64,000 nt of DNA from Nostoc linckia NIES-25. GTDB lineage: Bacteria > Cyanobacteriota > Cyanobacteriia > Cyanobacteriales > Nostocaceae. The translations under genes and the position numbers were made by a program. The stretch's first letter is position 1, and every line of letters begins with the position of its first letter. Shown here piece by piece: positions 1-10,779 of the stretch. The stretch covers positions 3,651,534 to 3,715,533 of the forward strand of contig NZ_AP018222.1 of NCBI RefSeq assembly GCF_002368035.1, written 5' to 3'. The notes beneath the pieces are model-generated. The model was not told the DNA's origin. It did no database searches and saw nothing but the letters and a program-made list of their open reading frames with translations.

Positions 1-347
1 ACCTTCTTTGGTGCAGTATTTAGCTGCTTCATCTAGCTTCCGGATTCGATCTTGCTGTCCCACTACCCCAAAGAGTAAACCCTTTGGTTTAGGCTTTTCC
101 CCGTTCGCTCACCACTACTTAGGGAATCTCTGTTTGATTTCTCTTCCTCCAGCTACTAAGATGTTTCAATTCGCTGGGTTGGCTCTTGACTGCCTATATA
201 TTCAGCAGCCAGTATTTAGGGTTGCCCCATTCGGATATCTCCGGCTCTCTGTTTGCTTCCAACTCCCCGGAGCATTTCGTCGGTAACCACGTCCTTCTTC
301 GCCTCTGTGTGCCTAGGTATCCACCGTCAGCCCTTATTAGCTTGACC
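1..347 (-). rRNA. rrl: 23S rRNA, 5' part (runs off the window start)
   Basis: The reverse complement begins GGTCAAGCTAATAAGGGC and continues with the conserved 23S 5' domain (GGTGGATACCTAGGCAC, then GAAGGACGTG, then CCGAATGGGG). Only about 350 nt of roughly 2.8 kb are present. The exact 5' end is approximate to within a few bases. It lies downstream of 16S, tRNA-Ile and tRNA-Ala in one minus-strand operon. Confidence 0.97.
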
Positions 348-416
348 ACTATTTCGCATTTCTTTTTGCATACACATCCTAATGTCTGTGTCTGCCTGCT
401 TCGCATTCCTATGCAG

Positions 417-428
417 TTTTCAAGGTTC
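417..428 (-). promoter_or_regulatory. boxA antitermination element of the rRNA spacer
   Basis: On the minus strand this reads GAACCTTGAAAA, the boxA-type sequence regularly found just upstream of cyanobacterial 23S genes. It is thought to recruit the Nus/antitermination complex during rRNA transcription. It sits about 70 nt before the 23S 5' end. Confidence 0.75.
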
Positions 429-510
429 TGGCTGAGATTTAACCCAGCAGTCTGGCAAAATGCCATTTTGCTGAATTTTATCTTTGCTTTGATTGCTGAC
501 GCTCTCAAGG

Positions 511-583
511 TGGAGGTTAGCGGACTCGAACCGCTGACATCCTGCTTGCAAAGCAGGCGCTCTACCAACTGAGCTAAACCCCC
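511..583 (-). tRNA. tRNA-Ala (anticodon TGC)
   Basis: The minus strand gives a 73-nt cloverleaf. The acceptor stem GGGGGTT pairs with AACCTCC and includes the G3:U70 wobble pair that defines alanine tRNAs. The anticodon arm is CCTGC-TTTGCAA-GCAGG and the T-arm contains GGTTCGAGTCC. The discriminator is A and CCA is not encoded. It is the second spacer tRNA, nearer to 23S. Confidence 0.97.
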
Positions 584-590
584 CAACACA

Positions 591-660
591 ATTCAAAATT
601 CAAAATGCAAAATTCAAAAATAACTTCTTAATTTTGAATTTTGAATTTTTAATTTTGCAT
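591..660. repeat. AT-rich inverted heptad repeat between the two spacer tRNAs
   Basis: Units like AATTCAAA on the left are mirrored by TTTGAATT units on the right, so the segment can fold into a hairpin around the centre CTTCTTAA. AATTCAAAATTC-type short repeats recur elsewhere in the window, for example near 14230 and 57040. Here they lie inside the transcribed spacer between tRNA-Ile and tRNA-Ala. Confidence 0.75.
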
Positions 661-669
661 TGATTCAGG

Positions 670-743
<74 letters not shown>

Positions 744-793
744 ATAATTGAACCAAATCATAGTTTGAAAGCTTTTTACAAGTGTCTGCGACC

Positions 794-858
794 GACCTAG
801 GAATGACCATCTTTATATCTATTAACTGTGTGTCCTCGATATTAAAGTTGGGTAGGTC
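794..858 (-). other. D1-D1' helix of the 16S-23S spacer
   Basis: Just after the 16S 3' end the transcript contains GACCTA and, about 55 nt later, TAGGTC. These two arms close the conserved D1-D1' stem used in cyanobacterial ITS folding and taxonomy. This is a structural element of the rRNA precursor, not a gene. Confidence 0.7.
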
Positions 859-866
859 TCCCTAAA

Positions 867-2355
<1,489 letters not shown>

Positions 2356-2524
2356 AATGAATCGTTTGTAGCTCTTTAGCTGCGCTTTTTTAACCTCAGC
2401 TTGGTTCTCTTATTTAATTGACGCTGACCACTTGTTGTATAATGGCTTTCAAACTATAATATTTTCATGGTTCGGTGTCCCTCACAGCGTCGCTCTTTCA
2501 CTTCGCTCTCTCAGGCACTTATTC

Positions 2525-2553
2525 AATATAACTAACCAACTTAAGAGTGTCAA
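2525..2553 (-). promoter_or_regulatory. rRNA operon promoter
   Basis: On the minus strand a perfect -35 TTGACA (2548-2553) is followed by a 17-bp spacer and a -10 TATATT (2525-2530). The predicted start lies near 2518, giving a leader of about 160 nt before 16S. The gap 2356-2666 holds only this leader and promoter and the upstream region shared with the divergent glyQ. Confidence 0.8.
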
Positions 2554-2666
2554 CCACTTTTACAACTTTTTTTTGCGCCTTTTTTTGATGCCGCTGAAAG
2601 TCGCCACAGTGTAGGGTTGTAAGCAACAATGGTTTATGCAATGTGCTGACTAAGGAAGGATAGAGC

Positions 2667-3545
2667 GTGAATTTTCAGTCGGTAATAACCTTGTTGCATC
2701 AGTTTTGGGCCGATCGCGGTTGCTTGATCGCTCAGCCTTACGACATTGAGAAGGGGGCAGGCACTAAAAATCCCCAGACATTTTTAAGAGCATTGGGCCC
2801 GGAACCGTGGGCTGTTGCCTATGTAGAGCCGTGTCGCCGTCCAACTGATGGGCGCTACGGCGAAAACCCAAACCGCTTTCAACACTATTATCAGTACCAA
2901 GTCCTAATTAAGCCGTCACCAGATAATATCCAGGAAATCTATCTCGATTCTTTAAGGGCTTTAGGTATTCGTCCAGAAGAACATGATGTTCGGTTTGTGG
3001 AAGATAACTGGGAAGATGCGACGGTGGGGGCTTGGGGTACTGGTTGGGAAGTCTGGTTAGATGGGATGGAGATTACTCAATTTACCTACTTCCAGCAGTG
3101 TGGTGGAATAGATTGCCGTCCTGTATCTATTGAGATTACATACGGGTTAGAGCGTTTGACGATGTATCTCCAGCAGGTAGAAGCAATTACAAAAATTCAT
3201 TGGACGGATAACATTACTTATGGAGACGTTTTTCTGCAAAATGAGATAGAGCAAAGTACGTATAATTTTGAAGCGTCTAATCCTGAGTTACTCCTGACAC
3301 TGTTTAACTTATATGAGCAAGAAGCCACGCAACTGACAGAGCGAGGATTAGTTTTGCCAAGCTTGGATTATGTTATGAAGTGTTCGCACACATTCAATTT
3401 GCTGGATGCTAGAGGTGTAATTTCAGTGACGGAGAGAACTCGTTACATCGCTAGGATTCGTCATTTAGCGCGTAAGGTTGCTCATTTATATGTTGAGCAA
3501 AGAGAAAAGTTGGGTTTTCCGTTGTTGAAGAAGACAGCAGATTAG
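2667..3545 (+). CDS. glyQ: glycyl-tRNA synthetase alpha subunit
   Basis: A 292-residue class II synthetase alpha chain, the normal length for the alpha2beta2 bacterial enzyme that charges tRNA-Gly. It starts with the family-typical NFQSVITLLHQFWADRGC and contains the motif RYGENPNRFQHYYQYQV and the segment GWEVWLDGMEITQFTYFQQ. The start is GTG, supported by a strong AAGGAAGGA ribosome site seven bases upstream. The beta subunit gene glyS is not next to it. It is transcribed divergently from the rRNA operon. Confidence 0.97.
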   Translation: MNFQSVITLLHQFWADRGCLIAQPYDIEKGAGTKNPQTFLRALGPEPWAVAYVEPCRRPTDGRYGENPNRFQHYYQYQVLIKPSPDNIQEIYLDSLRALGIRPEEHDVRFVEDNWEDATVGAWGTGWEVWLDGMEITQFTYFQQCGGIDCRPVSIEITYGLERLTMYLQQVEAITKIHWTDNITYGDVFLQNEIEQSTYNFEASNPELLLTLFNLYEQEATQLTERGLVLPSLDYVMKCSHTFNLLDARGVISVTERTRYIARIRHLARKVAHLYVEQREKLGFPLLKKTAD

Positions 3546-3646
3546 TAGTGTTGGCAGGGTGCAACACTAGAAAAACAAATGGAGAAAGATAAGGGCTTTT
3601 TTACCTTATCTGCTCTCTGTTTGTAAGGTTTTTTAACTTGGACACT

Positions 3647-3859
3647 ATGATAACTTTTGAACAATTACAAATCGGCGACTACTTTCGGATTCCTGGTATA
3701 AGCGTAGCGTGCGTTTACAGGAAAGCTAGCGATTCTTATTCCAGTATGAATGCGTTATTACAACCAATTCGTCTGGGAACACGAGTGATAGTGCTGACTT
3801 CCAGAGAAGTTTCTGATTATTTTGTGGCAAAGTACGATTATCTTAAGAGCTTAAGATGA
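3647..3859 (+). CDS. small conserved-looking hypothetical protein
   Basis: An open frame of 70 residues from ATG at 3647 (a TTG at 3638 would add three residues). It starts MITFEQLQIGDYFRIPG and is mixed alpha/beta in character, with no membrane segment or cysteine motif. The opening resembles small cyanobacterial proteins of unknown role, but I cannot name a family. It lies 100 bp after glyQ and is followed by a good terminator hairpin at 3950, which supports a real transcript. Confidence 0.5.
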   Translation: MITFEQLQIGDYFRIPGISVACVYRKASDSYSSMNALLQPIRLGTRVIVLTSREVSDYFVAKYDYLKSLR

Positions 3860-3949
3860 TCGAGATTAAGCTTGCTGCTTTAACTAAGCTAAAAATTATA
3901 CCTCTTGCTACAAAGTCGTAGAGGGGCACACAAAGAGTTTGAAATCAAC

Positions 3950-3979
3950 AAGCCTGCTGAAGCGGGCTTTGTTTGTATA
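3950..3979 (+). terminator. rho-independent terminator after the small ORF
   Basis: An 8-bp stem AAGCCTGC/GCGGGCTT (one T-G pair) with loop TGAA is followed by the T-rich tail TGTTTGTAT. It would end the transcript of the 70-residue ORF, or of glyQ plus that ORF. The rest of the gap 3980-4181 shows no gene. Confidence 0.6.
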
Positions 3980-4181
3980 AACCCAATGAACTATACTTCA
4001 CCACAAGCATGAAGATTTTTCTTTACTGTCCCAACTGTTCTTAGTACTAGTTGTCCAAGACACACCTAAAGATGATGCTGGAGGAGCACGGAAATTGATG
4101 TGTTGCCATTTTTTTGAGAATTTGTATAAGTCACTTATAAATTCTGTTTGTTAGCTGCTTTTATAAAATATAAAAAATCTT

Positions 4182-6536
4182 ATGATTCAAACTAGTGGTG
4201 TAATTATTTGTCTTGGGTACATTCTGGGTTTACTGTTTACAGCAGTTCCTTGGGGTGGCGTGTGGATTTTAATTGTCGGAATAGTGGGAGCAATTTTTTT
4301 TAGAAGACGCGCAGTTATATCACGCAAACTTGCTCAGAAAGCAGAAAATGTCGGTAGTAAAGCCAAGACAGTCCCTAACACTTGGCAAATTCCCCATCCT
4401 CGAATATGGCTAGCTGCTGGGTTGGTGGGGTTATTGGCAACTTTCTATTTTCAATGGCGAGTACCACAACCAGGTACAAAAGATATCAGTCAGTTTGTTC
4501 CGCCTGGAAATAGCAGTAATCAAGAACAACTTGTGATTGTTCGCGGAGAAGTAGCGAGTAATCCACGCTTGACTCGCAGCCAGCGAGGACAATTTTGGCT
4601 GGAAGCGACTCAGCTAGATGAGGTCAAAAATGAAAAAGGCTCGGCTGGTGTGCCAAAAGGAGTTACAGGCAAATTATATGTAACTGTACCGATTCTTCAG
4701 GCTACTGGTTTATACCCAGGTCAACAAATCCAGGTAACTGGGATTTTATATAAACCAAAGGCAGCTTCCAATCCTGGTGGTTTTGACTTTCAAAAGTTTC
4801 TCAAGCAAGAGGGAACATTTGCTGGTTTGATTGGGCGACAAATTAATGTTTTAGAACAAGAACGTAAATGGGGCTGGTGGCAAATTCGGCAGCGAGTTGT
4901 CCAATCGCAAGTTCGGAGTTTAGGTATTCCAGAAGGTTCTCTTGTCAGTGCAATGGTTTTAGGTAGCAAAGCTGTGGATTTACCCTACGATATCCGCGAT
5001 TTATTCGTAAAAGCAGGGTTAGCTCATGCTTTAGCTGCTTCTGGATTTCAAACTTCGTTGATTTTGGGTGTGATATTACAGTTAACGAAGCGTACAAAAA
5101 AAGGAATGCAATTTACGCTTGGGTTTTTAGGTTTAATTATTTTTCTGAGTTTAACAGGTTTTCAACCTGCGGTTCTTAGAGCCGTAATTATGGGTTTTGC
5201 AGCATTAATTGGTTTGTTATTAAAAAGGAAAGTAAAACAGTTGGGTTCGCTGTTATTAGCAGCAACACTTTTGTTACTATTTAATCCACTATGGATTTGG
5301 GATTTAGGTTTTCAATTGAGTTTTTTGGCAACACTGGGATTAGTTGTAACAGTACCGCCAATTATTGAGCGTTTGAATTGGTTACCACCTGCGATCGCTT
5401 CTTTAATTGCTGTTCCCTTAGCTGCTACTATTTGGACTTTACCTGTGCAACTTTTTGTTTTTGGAGTTGTACCAACCTACAGTTTATTGCTGAATGTGCT
5501 TAGTACTCCATTAATTTCTATTCTTAGTATAGGCGGCATCATCAGTGCTATTGGAGCTTTAATTTGGACTGAGGCAGGAAGCTTTTTGGCTGGGTTGTTG
5601 CATTACCCTACTGATTGGCTGATTAAACTAGTAGAATTTTTTAGCAATTTGCCAGGGAACTCTGTTGCTTTGGGTAGCATATCTACTTGGCAATTGTTGG
5701 CAATTTATGGACTAATTATTTTAGTTTGGCTAGTACGTTGGTGGCAGCGACGGTGGTGGTTTGCTAGTGTAATTGCAATTGGTTTGGTAATCGTCCCCCT
5801 TTGGCATTCGACAAATACATTATTTAGAATAACGATATTAGAGTCTGGTACAGAACCGATTATAGTTGTTCAAGATAAAGGTACAGTAGCTCTAATTAAT
5901 AGTGGTGATGAAGGTACAGGACGCTTCACAATTTTACCGTTTCTACAACAGCAGGGTATCAATCAAATTAATTGGGCGATCGCTACTGATTTTCAAGGCA
6001 ATGAAAGTAATGCTTGGTTTGAATTAGCCCAACGCTTACCAATCAAAAACTTTTATGAATATTCCCCAAAAGCAGAAAACTCTACTGCTGTTCAGGCAAT
6101 TCAAGAGCAACTACAAAAGCATCAAGGGTCTTACCAACCTTTAGCAGTTGGTCAAGCTGTGCAAGCTGGTTCGATAGTCGCACAATTAATCAATAATGAA
6201 TTACCTATTCTACAATTGCAAATTTTAGATCGAAACTGGTTATTAGTAGGCAATATCAAGTCTCAAGAGGTACAACAATTAGTGAAAAATGGGAGTTTGC
6301 CTCGTCCACAAGTGCTGTGGTGTGCCCCTCAGTCTTTGAAAAATTTGGTTATTGCTCTGCAACCAGAAGTAGCGATCGCTTCTGCTGCAAACTTGGATGA
6401 AAAAACTTTATCTGAACTGAATCAAAGTCAAACTAAAATATTTTTTACCGGACGAGATGGCGCTATTCAATGGTCACCTAGTCGTGAGTTTGAGGCATTT
6501 ATTGAAGCGCCTGAAAACCAATCTTCTGTTTTATAA
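4182..6536 (+). CDS. comEC: ComEC/Rec2-family DNA uptake channel protein
   Basis: A 784-residue membrane protein, the usual size for ComEC, which passes single-stranded DNA across the inner membrane in natural competence. The order is two N-terminal membrane helices, an OB-like soluble region (about residues 110-230), and the Competence domain with many helices (about 270-535, containing GLAHALAASGF in place of the more usual LAVSG). A C-terminal metallo-beta-lactamase-like domain follows (about 545-770). In that last domain the metal-binding HxHxDH motif is absent (the region reads IATDFQGNESNAW), so hydrolase activity is doubtful. It stands alone on the plus strand. Confidence 0.9.
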   Translation: MIQTSGVIICLGYILGLLFTAVPWGGVWILIVGIVGAIFFRRRAVISRKLAQKAENVGSKAKTVPNTWQIPHPRIWLAAGLVGLLATFYFQWRVPQPGTKDISQFVPPGNSSNQEQLVIVRGEVASNPRLTRSQRGQFWLEATQLDEVKNEKGSAGVPKGVTGKLYVTVPILQATGLYPGQQIQVTGILYKPKAASNPGGFDFQKFLKQEGTFAGLIGRQINVLEQERKWGWWQIRQRVVQSQVRSLGIPEGSLVSAMVLGSKAVDLPYDIRDLFVKAGLAHALAASGFQTSLILGVILQLTKRTKKGMQFTLGFLGLIIFLSLTGFQPAVLRAVIMGFAALIGLLLKRKVKQLGSLLLAATLLLLFNPLWIWDLGFQLSFLATLGLVVTVPPIIERLNWLPPAIASLIAVPLAATIWTLPVQLFVFGVVPTYSLLLNVLSTPLISILSIGGIISAIGALIWTEAGSFLAGLLHYPTDWLIKLVEFFSNLPGNSVALGSISTWQLLAIYGLIILVWLVRWWQRRWWFASVIAIGLVIVPLWHSTNTLFRITILESGTEPIIVVQDKGTVALINSGDEGTGRFTILPFLQQQGINQINWAIATDFQGNESNAWFELAQRLPIKNFYEYSPKAENSTAVQAIQEQLQKHQGSYQPLAVGQAVQAGSIVAQLINNELPILQLQILDRNWLLVGNIKSQEVQQLVKNGSLPRPQVLWCAPQSLKNLVIALQPEVAIASAANLDEKTLSELNQSQTKIFFTGRDGAIQWSPSREFEAFIEAPENQSSVL

Positions 6537-6635
6537 AAGGCAATTTATATAATAGTCTATTGCTATGAGTGAATTTAGTTAATAAAATAGCGATCGCTAT
6601 TACTATTTATTCAGACTACAGTAGTACTAAATACT

Positions 6636-7109
6636 ATGACAATTTACTTTTATAGCATTCGCGAACAATATGGCTGTTTCTCTAATTTCTCAGCCCATGG
6701 CTTTGAGTTAGATGGATTGTATTGGCCGACTAGCGAACACTACTTTCAAGCACAGAAGTTCGTCGGTACACCTCATGCAGAACAAATCCGCTTGGTTCAA
6801 ATGCCTAAAGATGCAGCAAGAATGGGGCGTCAAAGAACCCGTCCTTTACGTCAAGACTGGGAACAAGTTAAAGACGACATTATGCGCCAAGCCGTGCTAT
6901 GTAAGTTTCAAACTCATACAGATATTAGAGATATCTTACTTTCCACAGGCAATGAAGAAGTTGTTGAAAACTCGCCCATCGATTTTTACTGGGGTTGCGG
7001 GGCTGACGGTAGTGGTAAAAATATGCTAGGAAAAATTTTGATGGAAGTCCGAGATATCTTCCGCCATACCCACAGCACGGATGCTGATAATAAGCTGTTA
7101 AGCACCTAA
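6636..7109 (+). CDS. NADAR-domain (YbiA-like) N-glycosidase
   Basis: A 157-residue protein matching the NADAR/YbiA family over its whole length. Characteristic segments are YGCFSNFSAHGFELDG, WPTSEHYFQAQKF and the C-terminal YWGCGADGSGKNMLGKILM. Known members cleave damaged early riboflavin-pathway intermediates at the N-glycosidic bond or act on ADP-ribose-type nucleotides. The exact substrate cannot be read from sequence. The start ATG at 6636 is the only sensible one. The gene is monocistronic, 100 bp after comEC. Confidence 0.88.
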   Translation: MTIYFYSIREQYGCFSNFSAHGFELDGLYWPTSEHYFQAQKFVGTPHAEQIRLVQMPKDAARMGRQRTRPLRQDWEQVKDDIMRQAVLCKFQTHTDIRDILLSTGNEEVVENSPIDFYWGCGADGSGKNMLGKILMEVRDIFRHTHSTDADNKLLST

Positions 7110-7686
7110 TTTGCACATTTAGACAGCTCTTGAGCAGAGGGGCTTCAGGGTCAGGGGAGAAGGATTGACGCTTTTTCTCCAAAATCAACAATATGCAAGT
7201 TAAATGCGTATTAGCTTAGTACACTAAAATAGTCTTGTTGTTACGAATACTTAACCGAACAAGACTCTATCAAAATAGGAATTGAAGGAGAAGTCACTAA
7301 AAGCTAAACACTCAAATTTATTGAATAAAACTTTTATGTTGTAGATTATCTAGCAAAAAAATTTTCATTTTTAAATTTGAAATATATGCTTGCCTAAACT
7401 TGGCATATACTCTATGTTTCTATACTAACTTGAGTCTGTTAGCTTAAGGTACTTAATTTTGATTGCTTATTGCATAAGTTAGTAATAAGTATAGTTATGC
7501 TTGTTAAGTGATAAGAACTTAAACAGCGATCTGATCAATGAAGCTATTCAATGCCAGCCACATAAAATCGGCAATCTTTACACTGCAAGTATTTGGTATC
7601 CAGACTGTGGTAAACCGGCTTCATGAAAGATAAATTCTGGTTTTGGGAACACTAGACTTACCACCAGACTAAACAGGAAGGGGTTG
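7110..7686. other. intergenic gap, 577 bp, no gene seen
   Basis: AT-rich sequence with no convincing reading frame on either strand and no tRNA-like fold. The last bases (CAGGAAGGGG at about 7673-7682) supply the ribosome site for the TPR gene that follows. A promoter for that gene presumably lies here, but I could not assign one. Confidence 0.5.
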
Positions 7687-8787
7687 ATGTCTAAAGAGGT
7701 ATGGAACCATAAATCGAAAAATACAGTACCCCTGAAATTACCCATAACACACCTAAAATCAGTGAAGCGCAATACAATTACCCATGAATTTGACCCTGGT
7801 TCACAAGCACAAATATCACTACCACAGGAAAGTAACGAACATTTATCCGAGGCATCTCAACTGTTACGTCAAGGTATTCAACAGCAGCAAGCTGGTGAAT
7901 TAATTGCAGCGATGAAATCTTTACAACAATCGTTGGTACTGTTTCAGGCAGTTAAGGATTTACAAAAACAGGCGCAAGTACTTTCTTTTTTAGGATTGGT
8001 AAGTTACAGCGCAGGAGACTACAAAAATGCTATCTCCTACTCTCAAGAGTGTATGTCTTTAAGCGAGGAGGCTTCAGATTTACCATTGCAGATGCAAGCA
8101 CTTTCGCATTTAGGCAATGCGTACCGTCACCTCAACGACCATCACAAGGCAATTGAATTTTTAGAAAAGTGTTTGAAAATAACCCAGCAGCTGCAAGACA
8201 AACGCAGTCAAGTAGCAGCACTAAATAATTTGGGATTGGTATATAAAGCTTTAGGCAACTTTACACAAGCCATTGAGTATCAGCAGCAAAGCTTAGAAAT
8301 TGTACGCGAACTCAAAGATAATTGGGGGGAGGAACAAGTACTTAAGAATTTGGGTAATGCTTGGTATGCTTTGGACAATTATCCAAAAGCGATCGCCTAC
8401 TATGAACAATGTGTAATACTAGCACGCTCCTTAAAAAATGTTCGCAGTGCTTCTCAGGTATTAAAGAACTTAGGTAATGCTTGTTATGCTTTGGGTGATT
8501 ATACTAAAGCCATTAAATATTACGAGGAACGCTTGCAATTAGCTAAAGAAATTCAAGACAAGCGTAGCGAGGAACAATCTTTAGGTAGTTTAGGAGTTGC
8601 TTGTGAAGCTTTGGGGGATCATCACAAAGCAATTACATATTACGAAGAACGTTTACTTTTAGCTAGGACACTCAAAGATCGGCGCAGTGAAGAACAAGCC
8701 CTTGCCAGTTTAAGAGTTGCTTGCTACGCTTTGGGCGATTATGCCAAAGCTATGCAGTACCAGCAAGGGACATCTCCAAATAGTTAA
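7687..8787 (+). CDS. tetratricopeptide-repeat protein
   Basis: A 366-residue soluble protein starting at ATG 7687, chosen over TTG 7684 because of the AGGAAGGGG site. From about residue 50 onward it is built of roughly seven 40-residue TPR units with the core ALGDYxKAIxYYEExL and the linker RSEEQxLxSLG. This spacing matches the TPR_12/kinesin-light-chain-like type that forms protein-binding superhelices. The N-terminal 45 residues are polar and probably disordered. No catalytic domain is present. It resembles the TPR protein at 30047-31069. The binding partner is unknown. Confidence 0.85.
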   Translation: MSKEVWNHKSKNTVPLKLPITHLKSVKRNTITHEFDPGSQAQISLPQESNEHLSEASQLLRQGIQQQQAGELIAAMKSLQQSLVLFQAVKDLQKQAQVLSFLGLVSYSAGDYKNAISYSQECMSLSEEASDLPLQMQALSHLGNAYRHLNDHHKAIEFLEKCLKITQQLQDKRSQVAALNNLGLVYKALGNFTQAIEYQQQSLEIVRELKDNWGEEQVLKNLGNAWYALDNYPKAIAYYEQCVILARSLKNVRSASQVLKNLGNACYALGDYTKAIKYYEERLQLAKEIQDKRSEEQSLGSLGVACEALGDHHKAITYYEERLLLARTLKDRRSEEQALASLRVACYALGDYAKAMQYQQGTSPNS

Positions 8788-9150
8788 TGCAGTAGAATTC
8801 AAGAGTCAGAATTCAGAATTCAGAATTAAAACAAGCTCTTAGTATAGCTTTGAAAGCTACATGGTGTACTTCACTCTTTAAATCTGCTGTATCTTGTACG
8901 ATTAGATACTTATAAATGATTTATCTAAAAGTTAATTAATAACTCTTGATACCATGTTAGATTTTAGATTAGAGACAGCTTTGGCGAATTTGGTTTTAGT
9001 ACAAGGTAGGGGCGCAAAGCTTTGTGCCCCTACAAATTTATGTACCTCATTTGATTGAAAACCGCTATATTTATCGCAATAATTTTTCAATTTGGTGTAA
9101 ATTTTACAAGATTATGAAGGCTGTTTTAATCTTGAATTCTGAATTCTGCT
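8788..9150. other. intergenic gap with heptad and palindromic repeats
   Basis: The gap lies between convergent genes. It contains GAATTCAGAATTC-type short repeats at 8799-8826 and the palindrome at 9006-9033. No open frame of note was seen. Confidence 0.6.
9006..9033. repeat. 28-bp dispersed palindrome (copy 1)
   Basis: GTAGGGGCGCAAAG faces CTTTGTGCCCCTAC, a palindrome with one mismatch. It is related to the copies at 20986, 23066, 29968, 34276 and 62171, all intergenic. It may act as a bidirectional terminator-like hairpin. Confidence 0.75.
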
Positions 9151-10242
9151 TTATTTACTTGCTCTGAGTTGTCCGCAAGCAGCATCAGCTTCTAAACCGC
9201 GGGAGTAACGGACGCTAACAGCAATTTGTTGTTGCTTGAGGACATTGAGAAATGCTTGAATCCGATCGCGGTTGGGGCGTTTGTAGTCTACTTCTTGGAT
9301 GGGGTTGTAAGGAATCAAATTCACATGACTTTGAAATCCCCGCAGACATTTCGAGAGTTCTAATGCATGTTCTGGCAAATCATTGACACCAGCCAGGAGA
9401 ATATATTCAAAAGTCACACGGCGTCCAGTGATTTCCACATATTCGCGACATTCAGCCAACAAATCTTCTAGAGGGTAAGCGCGGGCGCTGGGGATCAGTT
9501 GTTCCCTAAGTGCTTGGTTGGGCGCATGGAGACTAACCGCAAGGGTGATTTGTAAATGGTGTTGGGCGAACTGACGGATGCGATCGCGAATACCGACTGT
9601 AGAAACAGTCAGCGATCGCGCACCTATACCAACATCTTGATTGAGAGATTTTAGGGCTGCTAGTACGTTTTCTGTGTTTAACAACGGTTCGCCCATACCC
9701 ATGAATACTACATTGCTAACCCGTTGTTGAAAATCTTCTTGTACACTCAACACCTGATCGACAATTTCATGGCGTGCTAAATTACGCTTGTAGCCTCCTT
9801 TACCAGTAGCGCAGAAATCACACGCCATCGGACAACCTACCTGAGTAGAAACACAAACTGTCAGACGAGATTTTGGCCCGTCTCCTTTTTCTCCAAAGGT
9901 GGGGATACCAACAGTTTCAATAATTTGCCCGTCTGCTAATCGTAAAAGATATTTCACCGTGCCATCAGGTGCCACAGAGCGGTAGTGTAAACTTGAGCGT
10001 CCGATGGGAATTTCTGCGACTTCTTTGCGCCATTGCTTGGGAAATACAGAAATATCTAAAAGCGATCGCACCCCCTTGTGATATATCCATTCATGTAGTT
10101 GCTTTCCTCTGTAAGCAGGCTGTCCCTGTTCTTGCACCCAAGCACTTAACTCGGCGACGCTTGCGCCAAGTAGGGGAGGAAGTAATGCTGATTTGACTGG
10201 GTTGTGTGAGTCAACCTGAGATACAAGAGGTGTAGCAGACAT
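9151..10242 (-). CDS. rlmN: dual-specificity rRNA/tRNA adenine-C2 methyltransferase RlmN
   Basis: A radical SAM enzyme of 363 residues, starting at ATG 10242 (a GTG three codons upstream is possible). It methylates C2 of A2503 in 23S rRNA and A37 in some tRNAs. The iron-sulfur cluster motif CPMACDFC places C137, C141 and C144, and the family segments GMGEPLLN and LAVSLHAPN are present. The conserved C-terminal cysteine is in DAACGQLR. It is monocistronic on the minus strand. Confidence 0.97.
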   Translation of the reverse strand: MSATPLVSQVDSHNPVKSALLPPLLGASVAELSAWVQEQGQPAYRGKQLHEWIYHKGVRSLLDISVFPKQWRKEVAEIPIGRSSLHYRSVAPDGTVKYLLRLADGQIIETVGIPTFGEKGDGPKSRLTVCVSTQVGCPMACDFCATGKGGYKRNLARHEIVDQVLSVQEDFQQRVSNVVFMGMGEPLLNTENVLAALKSLNQDVGIGARSLTVSTVGIRDRIRQFAQHHLQITLAVSLHAPNQALREQLIPSARAYPLEDLLAECREYVEITGRRVTFEYILLAGVNDLPEHALELSKCLRGFQSHVNLIPYNPIQEVDYKRPNRDRIQAFLNVLKQQQIAVSVRYSRGLEADAACGQLRASK

Positions 10243-10319
10243 AAAAATCACGAGTTGATGCTGGATCTCTATCCTACACCTGCCGAATCGAGTTCGTCTT
10301 AATCAAAGAACGCGATAAA

Positions 10320-10673
10320 TTAACCAAAGGTACTGCCATTCCAGCCCCACATTGCACCTTTAGCATCTGCAAATTCTATGTAAATTCGATTTTTCGGCAC
10401 ACCCAAAGTTTGGTTAATTTGCTGACAAAAATCTTCACTCATCGCTTTAGTTTGGTCTGGCTTCATCGTGCCAATGCTCTTAATTTCAATGTAACAAACA
10501 GGCTCTGTATTACCTGCAAAAGTCATAGGAATTCCTGGTTCAAAAGCGGTCATTACATAGGATTCTGGTTTTCCTAAATGTTTTGCTAACTTGGCTGATA
10601 GACTCAAAAGCATTGACTCAATTTCAGGCTTTTGAGGAGCAGATGCAGAAGTTTGGACTTTAATTAATGGCAT
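10320..10673 (-). CDS. MIF-like tautomerase
   Basis: A 117-residue protein of the macrophage migration inhibitory factor family, close to the 115 residues of animal MIF. It begins MPLIKVQT, so removal of Met exposes the catalytic Pro. The C-terminal part IYIEFADAKGAMWGWNGSTFG is typical. The family acts on enol/keto substrates such as phenylpyruvate, and the natural substrate in cyanobacteria is not established. No signal peptide is seen. It lies 68 bp upstream of rlmN on the same strand but need not share its transcript. Confidence 0.93.
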   Translation of the reverse strand: MPLIKVQTSASAPQKPEIESMLLSLSAKLAKHLGKPESYVMTAFEPGIPMTFAGNTEPVCYIEIKSIGTMKPDQTKAMSEDFCQQINQTLGVPKNRIYIEFADAKGAMWGWNGSTFG

Positions 10674-10779
10674 AGTAAAAGGGACTGGGGACTGGGAATT
10701 GGGTAAAAAATTGCAAAATTATGAAATTTGCTTTGATTCCTCCCAAATTTTAGAACACTTTCGCAATCCACAATCCTTA

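Noticed and set aside
3587..3611. AGATAAGG/CCTTATCT hairpin after glyQ as a terminator
   Set aside because: The sequence after the stem (GCTCTCTGTTTGT) is not a T run and the loop is large; too weak to annotate.
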